Shown here one piece after another: positions 24,052 through 37,600 of a DNA stretch of 64,000 nucleotides. Below the pieces are notes generated by a model that saw only the letters and a program-made list of their open reading frames with translations, had not been told where the DNA came from and did not search any database. Where the stretch lies: positions 8,562,879-8,626,878 of the forward strand of contig CM034242.1 of NCBI GenBank assembly GCA_019916065.1, given 5' to 3'. Positions within the stretch are counted from its first letter, which is position 1, and the number at the start of each line of letters is the position of its first letter. The stretch is from Vitellaria paradoxa. Lineage: Eukaryota > Streptophyta > Magnoliopsida > Ericales > Sapotaceae. The position numbers and the translations under genes are program-made.

Positions 24052-25650
24052 ATGTTGGAAGATCAGGTGGCGTACCTCTTGCAGAGGTACCTCGGGAACT
24101 ACGTGAGGGGTCTCAACAAAGAAGCTCTGAAGATCAGTGTCTGGAGAGGTTCGATCAATTGTTCTTGAATTATATTAACACAATTTTGAATTAGTTCTAT
24201 TTTAAGTTTTGAATGTTAATTTTCCAAAATTCGATGGTTGAAGGTCGTCTTCGTTACTGGTATTGGTTGAGAAGTAGAGTAGATTGAGCGGCTAGGGTTT
24301 AGAAATGGTTTGATGTTTATGTTGCTGTGGGAGAGTGTACTTAGCAGGTTTAAATCTAAGTCTCACCTGGGAATTTCTGAAAATACTGCAGTGTCCCAGC
24401 TATTAGATTTTTTTTTTTTTTTAAATTTGTTTATACAATATTTGAGGCCTTTGCCAATGCTGATCATGCCTTGGGCAGCACTTTGGATAATGGCTTATAA
24501 AATGTGACAATTCTAGAGAGAGAGATAAAAACCATAAGTGGACTATGAACACTTGAATATATCTATGGAGGGAGAGAAGAACTAAATAATTGGTCCTATA
24601 GAATATGTTTACAGTGTGTTCAACTTAAGTTATTGAGCTATCTAATTAAGAATTTGCGTTAAGAGAGTGGCATCATGTTTAAATCGTTCCTGGAGAGGGG
24701 AATGGGGTGGGTAAGTAGTAGTTTAAATTTAACTTCTTTTATTTATTAATTTTTGGGTTGGGGAGGAAGGTGATTTGATAGTCATTTAGGAAAGAGGTGG
24801 AGGTTATTGACTATGCTCGATCACTTTCAGACATTTGGGATTCAGACATTTGGGAGAGACATGGATCCATTTTATTTAAGGCGGGCGGGTGTGTGGAAAA
24901 GAGGGAAAAAGGGAGCAGCTGTACTGATGGTTAACCTCGGCGCTGTGATGGAGAGTGGGTGGGTAACTTTCAGTTTAAGGTCTAACTAAGGTTATCGTTT
25001 GATACTCTAATTATAGATGAATAGAGTGGAAGCAAATAAACAAGATATCCAAGTAAAATCTCAAACTATCAAACAAGATCCATCCATCCATCTAGCCTCC
25101 AAATTTAACTCTCTCTCTCCAAGTCTTTATCGTTACCTCTCTCTTCTCTCTAACTAAGTCTAAAACTCAGCTTTTCTTTTTTTTTGGGTGAAGTCGTGAA
25201 GAAATGAACCTTCACAACAGTCTCAAATATGGTTCAACTCATATTCAGGCGTTTTGGGTAAGAGTATAGATTTTCTTTTTTTGGGAAAAAAGGTATGTAT
25301 AATATTATACATATGACATAAACACTTTAGGATTACATCCAGTTCTTCATGGATGCCTTTTTTATAAACAAGTTTATCGTTACAATTTGCTCCAAGAATT
25401 AGAACTTTTATTGACAAATGAAAGCTTGTTTGGTTTAGTTGAGACACCATGACCATGTGTAGGCTCTCATCTAGGAAATTATAGGGTTAATTACAAGATC
25501 ATCCAATAAACTATGAGCTACTGTCACTTTGCCCCCCTCAATTAAAAAATGTTACACCTTGACACCCAAAACTTTTTTGTACTAATGTGCTCTCTCTTTA
25601 CACTGATATTTGCAATTTTAACAGAATTTAGTCAACTAACATAAATAAGA

Positions 25651-25692
<42 letters not shown>

Positions 25693-28600
25693 TTGTACTA
25701 AAACTAGCAATAACTCATGCCTACATTACTCTAAATAAAATTAGTATTAAGTTTCTTATGTAGTTAAAACTTTGAACAAAAAGTTTAAATGGAAAAGACT
25801 ATGATAATCCATGAGTTTTAATTTTTTTTATTTTTTTCCAAAACTTTAGGCCTTTGTAGCTACCACATGTGTTTTGGTCTCTCTTTATCTCTTCAATTAA
25901 TTTTTGATAAGCACCATAAAAGAAAACACAAATTATGGTGCTTTAATTTGAAAGGTTTAACTTTTTAGAACCCATAATTGGGCGGAATTTAAGTTGATAG
26001 TTTTGATTTACATATGATCTCCACCCTTGAAATATTGTAAAATTTAAAATGCCCAAATTATTTTGTGAGATAGATGGTAGTGAGATCTACTAAAATAAGA
26101 ATTGAGCAAGAAGTTAAAAATATAAAAATGATGTCAATCGTTGAATGAAAGAAAAAATAATTCTTAGCTATTGGATCTTGATTTGTGAGAGGGACATTTT
26201 CAAAAATCGCCTTATTTTATTATATAGATGGATATTCCATAATTTTATTGAGATAGATATCACTCGTATGAAAAACTATAATTTTAGTAAACTTCTTAGG
26301 ATATTTTTGTCAATTAAAATTTTAAACTCTGGTTTTTTGTTTACATAAGTTTATTTATGATCATTTTAGTTAATAATATTTTTTTTTTCTTCTATTTCAC
26401 ACACACATTGTTTGAATAAATTTTGTTAAAATCACGTCTATCAGTGTGAGAAAATAGTAGATTATTATAAATTGATAACTTAGAGGTTTATATGTTACTC
26501 TCTTAGTTGAGGGGGATCAAGTGATTATTTAATTAACCTGAAAATTATACATTTGAGAAATTCTTTATTATGTGAAATATAAAATAAGTAATGTGAATTG
26601 ATAGTCATCAACTTGATTACATATTTCAAATTATATTGCTAAATTGTGAATTTGTTCAGGAGTGATGTTTTGTTACTTTAGAAATGAAGAAAAACATTGA
26701 AGGAAATCTAAGTTTAATGCCTATTTTTATTTATTTATATTTTTAAATTTATTTATGATGTCAAGGTTTGATTCTGGTTAAACCAATGACACTTAACGTA
26801 GTAACTATTTTTTGGTTCGCTTGTCGGTCCCGTTTCTAATACATAAGATATAGTTTTCCTTAAAAGACTCAACTTAAAATTAAATTATTGTTCATTAGGA
26901 TAATATGAATATAAAGGTACAAAAGACCCATAATATTGAAAGTTACTTCTATAGCCAATGCTAAATGAAATGCAAAATTACCAAAATACCCCTTACTGAT
27001 ATAAGCTAAAGCGTGAAAAAACCATACCAGCTGCCTAGGAAACACGGGCACGACATCAGTGGTGTTGTCTGCAAGTCAGGCTGACAAGGGACTCGAATTA
27101 GCCTTTTGTCGTGTCTCATTTTTTATGTTCAGATATAACTTGGACGTGCCATGGACTTGTTTTGGACACATTGTGTTTTCTTTTTTTCGACACATGAACT
27201 CAACCTTTTAAATATATGTTTTTATTCCTTTCGTTATAGTTTATTGTCATTTTTTTATAGAATATAATCATTATTTGACTTCTTTGTGGACTTTTAAGAC
27301 ATGAAATACATGGCTTTTAATTTTAGTTAGTGTTATATTACATATTTCTATTGTATTTAAATAAAATACTCATATCTTAGAAATATAAGAGAGATAAAAA
27401 ATATATATTTTTGCTGAACCCCTCCGTGTCATGTTTTGAACTTTTAAAAATTTTTGAGGTGCATTTGTGTCATGTTGGTGGTTTGAGTTGGTATTTGTGC
27501 TTCTTAGCCCGCCACGATTAAAATACAGGAAAAAATTTTAGAATATCAAATTAATTGTAAGCAAGTTAACAAAGTAACTAATACCAATGTGAAATTTCAA
27601 TTCTCCTCTTTTCTTCTCTCCATGCTTGGCATCACCTAGGTTATTAACCATTCACACCGAATAACTTAGGTGTACCTATATTGCCTTACCATATCTAAAC
27701 CAAGTACCATGCCTCTTCTCATCCTAAAGAGATTTGATTTGCCAAAGAGGAACACTCATTAACCCACCAGCACCCACCCAAAAAATTAAAAGGCTGGATG
27801 GATGGATCTTGTTTGATAGTTGGACATTTGGAGTATGAGATGGTTGGAGTTCTTTGTGCCAAAGAATCAAATTGCGGTGCATTGAAACCCTAGACCCACG
27901 TTTATTTCAACGTGTAAACAAAAGGCAAAGGAACGTCATTTATATTTTTATATATATCTGAGCCATCTAGTTTTGTAAAACCGCCACTAGGTTGACTGGT
28001 TCACCAGTTTAATTGCAGGTTGAATGGTTTTGTCTTGTTTTATATGCATAAATGGTGTTTGGAGGTATGACTGTACTGTTTCTCATATCAATTCTTGATT
28101 CAATTGGTCCGGGTTTGAAAACATTCACTATGGTCCTATCTAGTAAACCATCAAATTTTGCCAACTTTATCATCCAAAATTTGCCAAACACAAAAAACTT
28201 ATTATATACAAAACCACCACCTTTCGCCAACTTTCTCTAACTTTTCTTCAACTTTTACAAGTTTTAACCAAACATCCAATTTTTTCCAAAAGTGACATGT
28301 GGCAACAGTAGAACAAAAGTTGTAAAAAGTTTTGGTTTTTGTTGGCTTACCAAACGGTTTCATATAACATCTTATAAATTCTTGTTTAGTTTTTTATTTT
28401 TTATTTTTTTGGAATATGGTATGTGGAATATATTCAGGATGAGGTGTCGTGGTGTATGCTATTTGCAGATGATATTATTTTAATAAATGAGACGAGAGAA
28501 GAAGTGAATACTAAGTTAGAATTGTGGTGGGAAACGTTAGAGACAAAAGGATTTAGGCTAAGCCGATGCAAGACGGAATATATGGAATGTAAGTTTAGTC

Positions 28601-31600
28601 AAAGTAGGATAACGGGTAGTATAGAATTAAGTTTAGGCACACAAAAGATTGTAGAGAAAGATAAATTTAGGTACCGTGGATCTATGGTGTAACAAGATGG
28701 AGGGACTGATACTGATGTAAGTCACAGGATTCAAGCTGGGTGGACCAAATGGAGGAGTGCTTCGGGGGTCTTGTGCGACCAAAAAGTCCCCCTCAAGGTG
28801 AAAGGAAAGTATTATAAGGTGGTGGTTAGACTAGCGCTGCTATATGGATCAGAGTGTTGGACAGTAAAGCATAATCATAGTCAGAAGATGGCAGTTACGG
28901 AGATGAGGATGTTAAGGTGGATGTGCGGGATTACAAGGGAAGATAGGATTAGGAACGAGGAGATTAGGGGCAAAGTAGGAATAGTACTGATTGAAGATAA
29001 AATGAGAGAAAATCGATTAGGATGGTTTGGCCAGCGGAAGCACCTGTTAGAAGGTATGAAAGTATGGAGATTGGTAGGAGTAGAAGAGGTAGAGAAAGGC
29101 GCAAGAGAAGTTGGGAAGAGACTATTAAACATGACCTTGCCTACCTACATCTATTGGAGGATATGACCCTAAACAGATGTAATTGGCATCGACAAATCCA
29201 TATAGCCGACCCCACCTAGTGGGAAAAGGCTTGGTTTGGTTATGGTATGTGGAATATGAAATTGATAACCAGTGTGAGTGAAAATTTTTCACTTCGTGAA
29301 TTACTCGAGTATTATCCTTTGGCTGTTGTTTATAGTCCTAAAAGGTCCAATTCATCTCCCAAACCCTAATATATCAAGCTTAAATTATACTTATTCGAGT
29401 AATGAAGAAATCACTTTAATTGATTGCATGACTTCTGTAGATTTCTGCAATTTGTTGCTTTTTGATCATTTCTTGCTTTGAATTGCAATCAATTTCAATA
29501 TGTTTGGTTTGCACTTGAGGTACTAGATTAGCTAGCAATGTACACTTTTTACATGTTAACTTTTCTAGTTAAAGAAAAATTCAAATTGGCTGATCCATTT
29601 TTATAAGTTATTAAAATGTACTATTTCTCTAAGTAGATATTTGCTATTATTAGGTTAGGCTACTGCAAAGTCTACAATGGCTTCTCCTTGCTCATCCCTA
29701 TCCCCATAACCTTACCCGACATGGTAACCTTACCCACCATGTACCATGTCATGACCTTTATGGTTTCCTCCCACAATAATTGTTTAGTGTGCTATGTTGT
29801 ATTGTTGCCCGCTTATCATGTTTCAATACAAAGATAGAATTATTTTTCCTTATTTGATCTCTCTTAGGAAATCGAAACTTTTTGACCATTTTATGGAAAA
29901 GAACTAATATTTTGTTCCTTTATTTAGCAAAGAGAATTAATTAAATATTCTCATTTTGACACAGAAATAAATGCCTTTTTTGATCTGGCTTCCTTTATAC
30001 CTTGAAAATACATGAAAGTGCTAACTCAAATGAGCCTTTAGGGATTTAATGCCGTCATCATTGCTCTTAGTTGTCATTCGCATAAGATACTAAGAATTTC
30101 TTTTGAAGATGCCTTTGTGTGAAAAACATGGATAATTTGATGATGTTCCTTGTAATGTCTATGCTGCTGCTTAGCTCCTCTTAGCTATGGACTTAGAGGT
30201 TGTTGTATGTGCATTTTGCATATAGGTTATGTTGTGAACTACGGTTATGTTATCCTGATATACATTGTCGGGCTAATGTCCTTACAATTTAAGTTTTTTG
30301 GGACAATTAATTACTCAATTTAACACCAGAGCTCTTGTTCCAGGAGATCGTTATTAATGTTTATTCCTCAATTTTGTTTGTGTATGTTGGTGCACCTTAT
30401 ATGGTTTGATTTGTCTATTTTATAGTCTATGAGCAAGAGGGGGTTAAACGTGATGGGAAGTATTAGGTTAGCTTGATGTGTATTGATGAGCTTATTATCT
30501 AATAGCTGAAACTTTTGGGATAATTGGTGACTTAGCAAACTATATTTTCGAAGCTGGTGTTAGGGCCTTTGTTGCTACACTTCTAGGGTGGAAGATTTTG
30601 CTCATATGAAAGTATGGTATATTTCACCCATGACTTAGCTGCGTGATCCAAATAAGACCTAGTAAAGCTTATAACCTAGCACCTAGTTAACTAGACATAT
30701 AACAAATTGAAATTTATCAAATCACTGTATGGAAAAATATAAAAATTTCTGCAGCAATGATTGTTTCCAACTTTTAAAGGAAATTGAATCTTAGCGTTTA
30801 GCCAAACCTTTTAAATACAATCTCCAATCATGTGACCTTATTGTGGAATTGATAGGTCTACTTGTGGGACCCACGTGGAAGTTATTCTCTCCTTCCTCAA
30901 GCGTACACTTAAATTTGGTCACCATCATTTGAGACCACCATAGGGACATAAGATAGTTTGAGCTAGAAATCTGAAGTGAAGTTTTTTTTTTTCTTTCTAA
31001 TGATCTACCCCCTTCCTGAGTGAGAGAGCGTGCATGCAAAAAAAGGGGGGAAAAACAAGGTTTCTTTAACTGAGAAATTTTGGTGTTATTAGGGTAGTAT
31101 TTATTCAAACTGTGATGAGGTCGATACGCAATGGTTGGCCTAAAATTTTGTTGAGGGGGCATAATATTTTGTTTTTTTGAATTTTAAGGGTACCAATTCA
31201 CTATAAAATATCATAGATATGCAAAAATTACTAAGATGGTAAACTAAATTTATGAAGTATTAGGGGGACTTGGCCCCCCTCCCTGTGCCAACCCCTCCAT
31301 TTGCCATTGCTGGTATGCATTTTTTTTGAAATAGTAATCTGCTTATATATTGTGCTATTCTATTCAAAAGACAATTGAAAGTAAGGGTAGATGAGAGATT
31401 GAAAATATTGAGTTTTAATTGTTTGTTCTTTGTGGAGGGCCTTCTCATTTTTTTTTAATTGGGCTTATGCCTTTTCTATATGAATTATCTTTTACTTATG
31501 TAAAAAGACCCCCTTCATTTGCCATTGTAAGTATGCATGTTTTTTTAAAATAGTAATCTGCTTATGTTTCAAAGGCAATTGAAAATAAGAATAGACGAGA

Positions 31601-34600
31601 GATTGTAAATATGGAGTTTTAATTGTTGATTTTTTTGTAGTGGACCTTCTCATTTTGTGTAATTGTGTTGATGCCTTTTCTATATGGATTATCGTTTACT
31701 TATTTAAAAAGAGAGTAAGGGAGATAAGAAGACAAAGAACTAACACTAGGGAGTTTTTTTTATTAAATTGATTATAAGCACTAGATCAATCCATTTAAAC
31801 AATTCTTAAGATAGTCCCAATATATCATAGAAACAAAAATGACTAATTAATATAATGGTAAGAGTAATATCATATAAAAAATAAATGTGGTTATCAATTG
31901 TATTACAATAATCGTAATTCATAAGCAAGATAGTAGATGGGCGATTCCTGTTGCATCAGATAACCACCTGTTTTTATGGTGTATCAATATTACTTAAATT
32001 AGGCACTGAATGGCAAAATCATAGAGTTGAGATTGATAACAAATAGTTAATATTATTTTTTGTTTTATTCCTTTTTTTTTTTTTTTTTGGGTTCTTGTTG
32101 GTTGAACTAGGTAATCAGTGAACTGGTGCCCCATATTTTGTTGCTAACTCAACAGTAGATGCTTTATAACTGCTAACCTTATTACTTTTATTTTGTGATT
32201 ATTTGCAGATTTATTTGTATTTTTGAACTTATTCCTTTAAAACTATAACAGGTGATGTTGAACTAACAAATATGCAACTGAAGCCAGAAGCATTGAATGC
32301 ACTGAAGTTACCTGTGAAGGTCAAGGCAGGATTCCTTGGATCAGTGAAGTTAAAGGTTGTTTCCTCGTATTATTCTTGATTATTCATACGAAAACGTTGT
32401 ATACTTAAAATGTATTTATTGAAAACCAAAAAACATTATAATTGATAAATATACATCTCCTCAAGCTTTCTGTGTTGAATGGTGGTTTGCAAATATTATT
32501 CTGAATTTCAAGGCTTTTTTTTTTTTTTGGAATTTGGTACATGGATTGTATAATGCCTTTATAATAGCCCTATCTTTGGGAGTCTCAGTGGCCAAAATCA
32601 TGTTTTCATCTCCCCAAATAGATAGAGCCAACAAAGGTACGACCGTACGACATCCTTGAGGTAGAAGCAATCTCACCAAACGTGGTTATAGAAGTATGGG
32701 TGGACACACTCCATCTTGACAGAAGGACTTCCATGGCAAGATTATTGCGCGATACATGGAGCTTTGAAGAAATGTAGATAGCTTCATAAACGTTTGCTTC
32801 TTTCAAAATCTTCCTAAAACTTGATTTTGGGAAAATCCAGTTTGGGAAGGGCTCCATCCCCTCTGCAGGAGCAACATAATTCAAGAAATGAGGGAACAAG
32901 TGAGGAAATTCGGCCCGCTCTACTCCAAAATGTGAAATAGAGGAAGAAGGAATGAACTTCTCCTCTGCAGACTCGGATTCTAAAGTGTAATCTGGATGCT
33001 TCTTGCCAATGTCCGCAGTAAAAATAGTCTTGAAATCCCAAACATCATCTCCTGTAAGTAAGGAGCGCAAAATCATTCACTCCTTGCGGGCGCTGCAGGT
33101 ACTAGTTGATCTGCTCCCCCACATGAATTTCATTTTAGATACATCCCTTTGAGGAACTTTATACAAGACGGGCACCTGTTGGCTTAAAGCAATTAATGGC
33201 GTGGCTGAAGACTTAAGATGATTATTACTTATTGAATGGAGAGTTGTTTGGGCAGAACCTTGGCTTGGTGGCACACCCTTGGGATTTGGTTTTTCACTGC
33301 TAGAAAGAGAGAGAAGGAGAAGGAGGAGGAGATTGAGATGGAGAAAGTAACTCAACACGATCCATCTGAAGCTTACTTGTTTCAAATGATGAAGAAAACC
33401 CAAGAAACTTGTGACAGTTTGTAATCGCCAAAAGAAAATGATGAAGAAAACTCGGGAAATCCGCAGAAGTTCATGATTACCAGAAGAATACGATTAAGGA
33501 ATTCCGCAGCAATTCGTTAATACAAGGAAAACATGTCGCTCTTAGGGATAAAAATCAAAATCAATAGGAGATACAAGCATCCCGTTTATACTTGGATGCA
33601 TGCTTAGGAATCTCAAAAGGCATGGGTCGAAATGATGTTGGTAGCCATAAGACGGCGCAATAAATGCTTGTGCAGAGTATAATCATTACAAAACCTATGT
33701 GCCTACGTTTTCTACTGATGGAATCGAAAACACGTGCACAGGGGGTTTAATTGTGGGTATTTGGGCCGTGGAAACAAGGCCCAGGGGCGATTAATATCTT
33801 TCCTGCGGCACGTTTTGTGACCAACATTACTCTTGCGTCACCTCACTGTGTGTGGATTTCTTGATGACTAGCTGTTGCGGGTAGTCCCTTCTCTTGGATA
33901 AGGACCAAGATCCAAGGATTTCTGTACTCAACAGATATATCCTTTAGCGCGATCATTAGGGGTTAGAGGCTAGAATTAAGGGATCGTCGAGGTTCCCTCA
34001 ATTGGTCTAGAGGGAGAGATTCAGGGGGAATCTTTCCCTTATAGTGCTGCACCGTCTAAAGGAGGAAACTCTGCTTAGTGCATATACAGCCTTGACCCAT
34101 GCCCTAAGGGACTTCTCCTAGCCTATATAAATCCCCTCGTCATCCCTTCTCCATTACCATTACAATCACCATATTGACTCTCTCTCTCTCTCTCTCTCTC
34201 TCGTGCGCGCTCGCGTGCTCTCCAGACTGCCTTGATTCTTAGCCTATCGGTCTCCGGTAATGCCATAGACAACGACTAGCATTGTTCGTAGACATTTAGA
34301 TCCCTTTTAGGTCTAATCCTGCACAATGACTAGTTTTTGTTGATGTATAGTGATGGAGAGGCTCTATGGATGATCGCTTATGTTTTGGAGTGATTTGATT
34401 TCCTTCTTGATGCTAGAATAATAGGTGGTTATTGAGGGTGGTCAAGTTTGAAGGATTTTAGGGGTTTTTGTTTTTGTTTTTTATGTTTATTTTTGTTTTT
34501 TTTTTTATCTGATTAGGCTGTAAATAATGACGAAGGTTCTTGGGTTTCAAGACTTTTGGCTTTGATACAAATTTTTTGTGGAGAAAGAAGAATTATGCCC

Positions 34601-37600
34601 AATAAAGAGAAGATTCAAGCAAAAAGAAGAATTAAGCAAGAGAGAAGCGAGGATAATGATGAAGAAAGATTAGATAGAAAAGAACACTGGCAAACATGCT
34701 ATTAATATCATTAATCTTCAATTATTTAGTCTAACAACCAATTATCAAATAAACAAATAAATAGAAAAATCCCAAGGCAACACTGACAATCCATTGGTTA
34801 AGCTCATAAACACAAGCCCATAATCTAAAATAACAGATTATGCAAAGTAAACTAAAGTCCACTCTCTAGAGATGTCATCATCATTATGATGTCTGAGTTG
34901 CATTGATTCTTTTTTAAGGTTCCTTGCTTGATGTGGTCTCTCTTCAATTTTTGGGTTCTCATTGTTGAGCAAATCAATCTTATGTGCTTTGTTTTTGTTA
35001 TGCAGTGTGTTTATGTTTTCTGAGTGGTGTTGGTCGATTGATTATTTTGTCAGAATCTTTGTGTTCCATGTTTGATTTCTTGTGGTATATTGGCCTTTTC
35101 TCAAGTTCCTAGTTGGACACTTGGGATATCTAGGTCTTTTTTTTTTTTTTGAAAAAGATAAGTAAGCTTTATTTCAAAGCATCGAAGAGATGCTAAAAAA
35201 CAAAATATAGCGAGTGTGTACAACTTGTCCTACTCACTTCATACTAGCAATAAAAGAAAGAAAGGAACACAGGTCTATCTCTTTCCCCTCTTCCACCCAA
35301 CTATATAAACAAGAAATGAATAAACTTTTGGCTCTCAAAACATTCCTCTCTATATTCTCAAAAATCCGCCTATTATGCTCCTTCCAAATCAACCAAAAAA
35401 GACAAAAAGGAATCAAATTCCAAATCTTCTTCTTCCTCCTTTCCAGTGGATGTCCCCACCATGCTAAAAGAAAGCTTTTAAGATTTTCGGAGAAACACAT
35501 TTGGACTCCAAAACATAAAAGGGTTAGGCTCCACAGTTTAGCGGACCAAAAACAGTGAATGAATAAATGTTCAATTGATTCCTCTTGCTTGAGACATAAA
35601 GAGCATCTATTTACTATAGAGTATCCCCTTAGTTTTAAATTATCCATAGTCAAAATCCTCCCCCTCACAGCACACCAACAGAAAAAATGATCCTTGTTGG
35701 AGCAGCAGAATTCCATAATTTCATCCAAGGAAAATCATCCTTCTCCCCTCTTTCCAAGAATAGATAAAAGGACTTCACGGTGAAAGCATTGTGATTTGAC
35801 AGCTTCCAAATCATTGAATTAGCTGTGACTTCCTCCGATAATGAGTAAAGAAGTTCCAGTAGTAGCTGAAAACTATCCAATTCCCAGTCATTCATATTCC
35901 TTTGTAGCTGCACATTCCATGCTCTGTTTGAACCAAAACTTGTGCTGTAATTTGATGCTAAAGCATTCTTGTCAACTGCAATGGCGTAAATCTTAGGAAA
36001 GACTTCTGAAAGGTAGCCAATCTCCAGCCATTTATGCTTTCAAAACAAAATCCTGTCTCCCCTTCCCACCTTCCATGATATGCTGCTGTCAAATTTAGAC
36101 CAATTCCTTCTAATGCTTTTCCATAAATTGATACTAAAAGAGTTTGAACCCTCTGCATAAAACCAGCCTCCTTTCTCCTCACCATATTTATTTACTATCA
36201 CTCTTTTCCAAAGGCTAGAGTCTTCATGAGCAAATCTCCAAAACCACTTTCCCAACAGAGCTTCATTATGTAATTTCAGCTGCCTTATTCCAGCGCCACC
36301 CAAATGGATGGGCTAGCAAACAACCCTCCAATCCACTAAGTTGTATTTGAATACTTCTTCACTCCTTCCCCAAAGAAAATTCCTTTGTAGTCTTTCCAAT
36401 TCCTTTAATACGGAAGTCAGGGTAGAGAAGAGTGATAAATAATAAGTGGGAATACTAGAGAGCACACTTTTAATTAAGGTAATCCTTGCCCCAGTTGATA
36501 AATAATTTATTTTCCATTCAGCCAATCGGTTTCTGCACCTCTCTATGACTGGATCCCAAAGCTGTTTAGACTTGAATCTAGCTCCCAAAGGCATTCCCAA
36601 ATATTTAGTGGGAAGAGAATCAGTTTTACATCCTAGAACATTTGCTAGCTCATCCAGATTTGGAATGTGACCCACTGGCATAATCTCTGATTTGCTGAGG
36701 TTGATTTTCAATCTTGAGACAGCTTCAAATCCCAATAAAATACAGCAAAGATGACCTATTTGTAGTAAATCAGCTCCACAGAATATTGTTGAGTCATCTG
36801 CAAACAGAAGATGAGAGATACTGAGCTCTCGGTTACTGGATACTGCTGTGAACCCTTCAATGAATCCTTCTTTCTCAGCATTTTGCATCATCCTACTAAA
36901 TACCTCCATTACTAGGATAAAAAGAAAAGGTGAAAGAGGATCTCCTTGTCTCAATCCTCGTGAGGATCTGAAGAAGCCTTCGGGAGAGCCATTTATCAAA
37001 ATGGAAAAACTAGCAGTAGAGATACACTAATAGATCCGTTGACATCATCTTTCTCCAAATCCCATCCTTTTCAGCAGATAGATCAGAAACTTCCAATTAA
37101 CATGATCAAAGGCCTTCTCAATGTTCAATTTGCAGATGATTCCAGGTTTTTTGTTCTTAATTTTGGAATTTAGAACCTCATTAGCAATTAAAGAGGCATC
37201 CAAAATCTGTCTTCTCTCAACAAAAGCATGCTGAGTGTCAGAAATGAGTATATTCATTTCCTGTTTCAGTCTACTTGCAAGCACCTTTGATATTATCTTA
37301 TAAACAGCACCTATCAAGCTGATAGGTCTGTAATCCTTTATCTTCACTGCTCCATCTTTCTTGGGAATTAATGCAATAGAAGTAGTATTCAAGCTACGAA
37401 CAAACTTGCAACTGTTGTGGAATTCAGCGAAAATTGACATCAAATCATCCTTTAAAGAGTTCCAGCAGCTTTGAAAGAATGCAATATTCCAACCATCTGG
37501 GCCAGGAGCCTTATCTCCACTTAGTTCCATAAGTGCTTGATGCACCTCTAACCAAACCAAACCAAACCAAACCAAGCCTTTTCCCACTAGGTGGGGTCGG

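Larger units (their letters stand above)
24149..32251 (+). other. VPS13 intron 1 (8.1 kb)
   Basis: Carries a MULE-like element, a small TIR-like repeat, an RTE retroposon and a 218-bp tandem duplication (listed separately). The rest (24,150-25,470; 26,550-28,040; 29,258-31,290; 31,720-32,250) shows no gene. One patch at about 30,790-31,290 has runs such as GAGGGGGC and GGGGGACTTGGCCCCCCTCC that look repeat-derived. Confidence 0.8.

Noticed and set aside
28771..29166. 131-codon frame as a host gene
   Set aside because: It is the C-terminal part of the RTE reverse-transcriptase frame.
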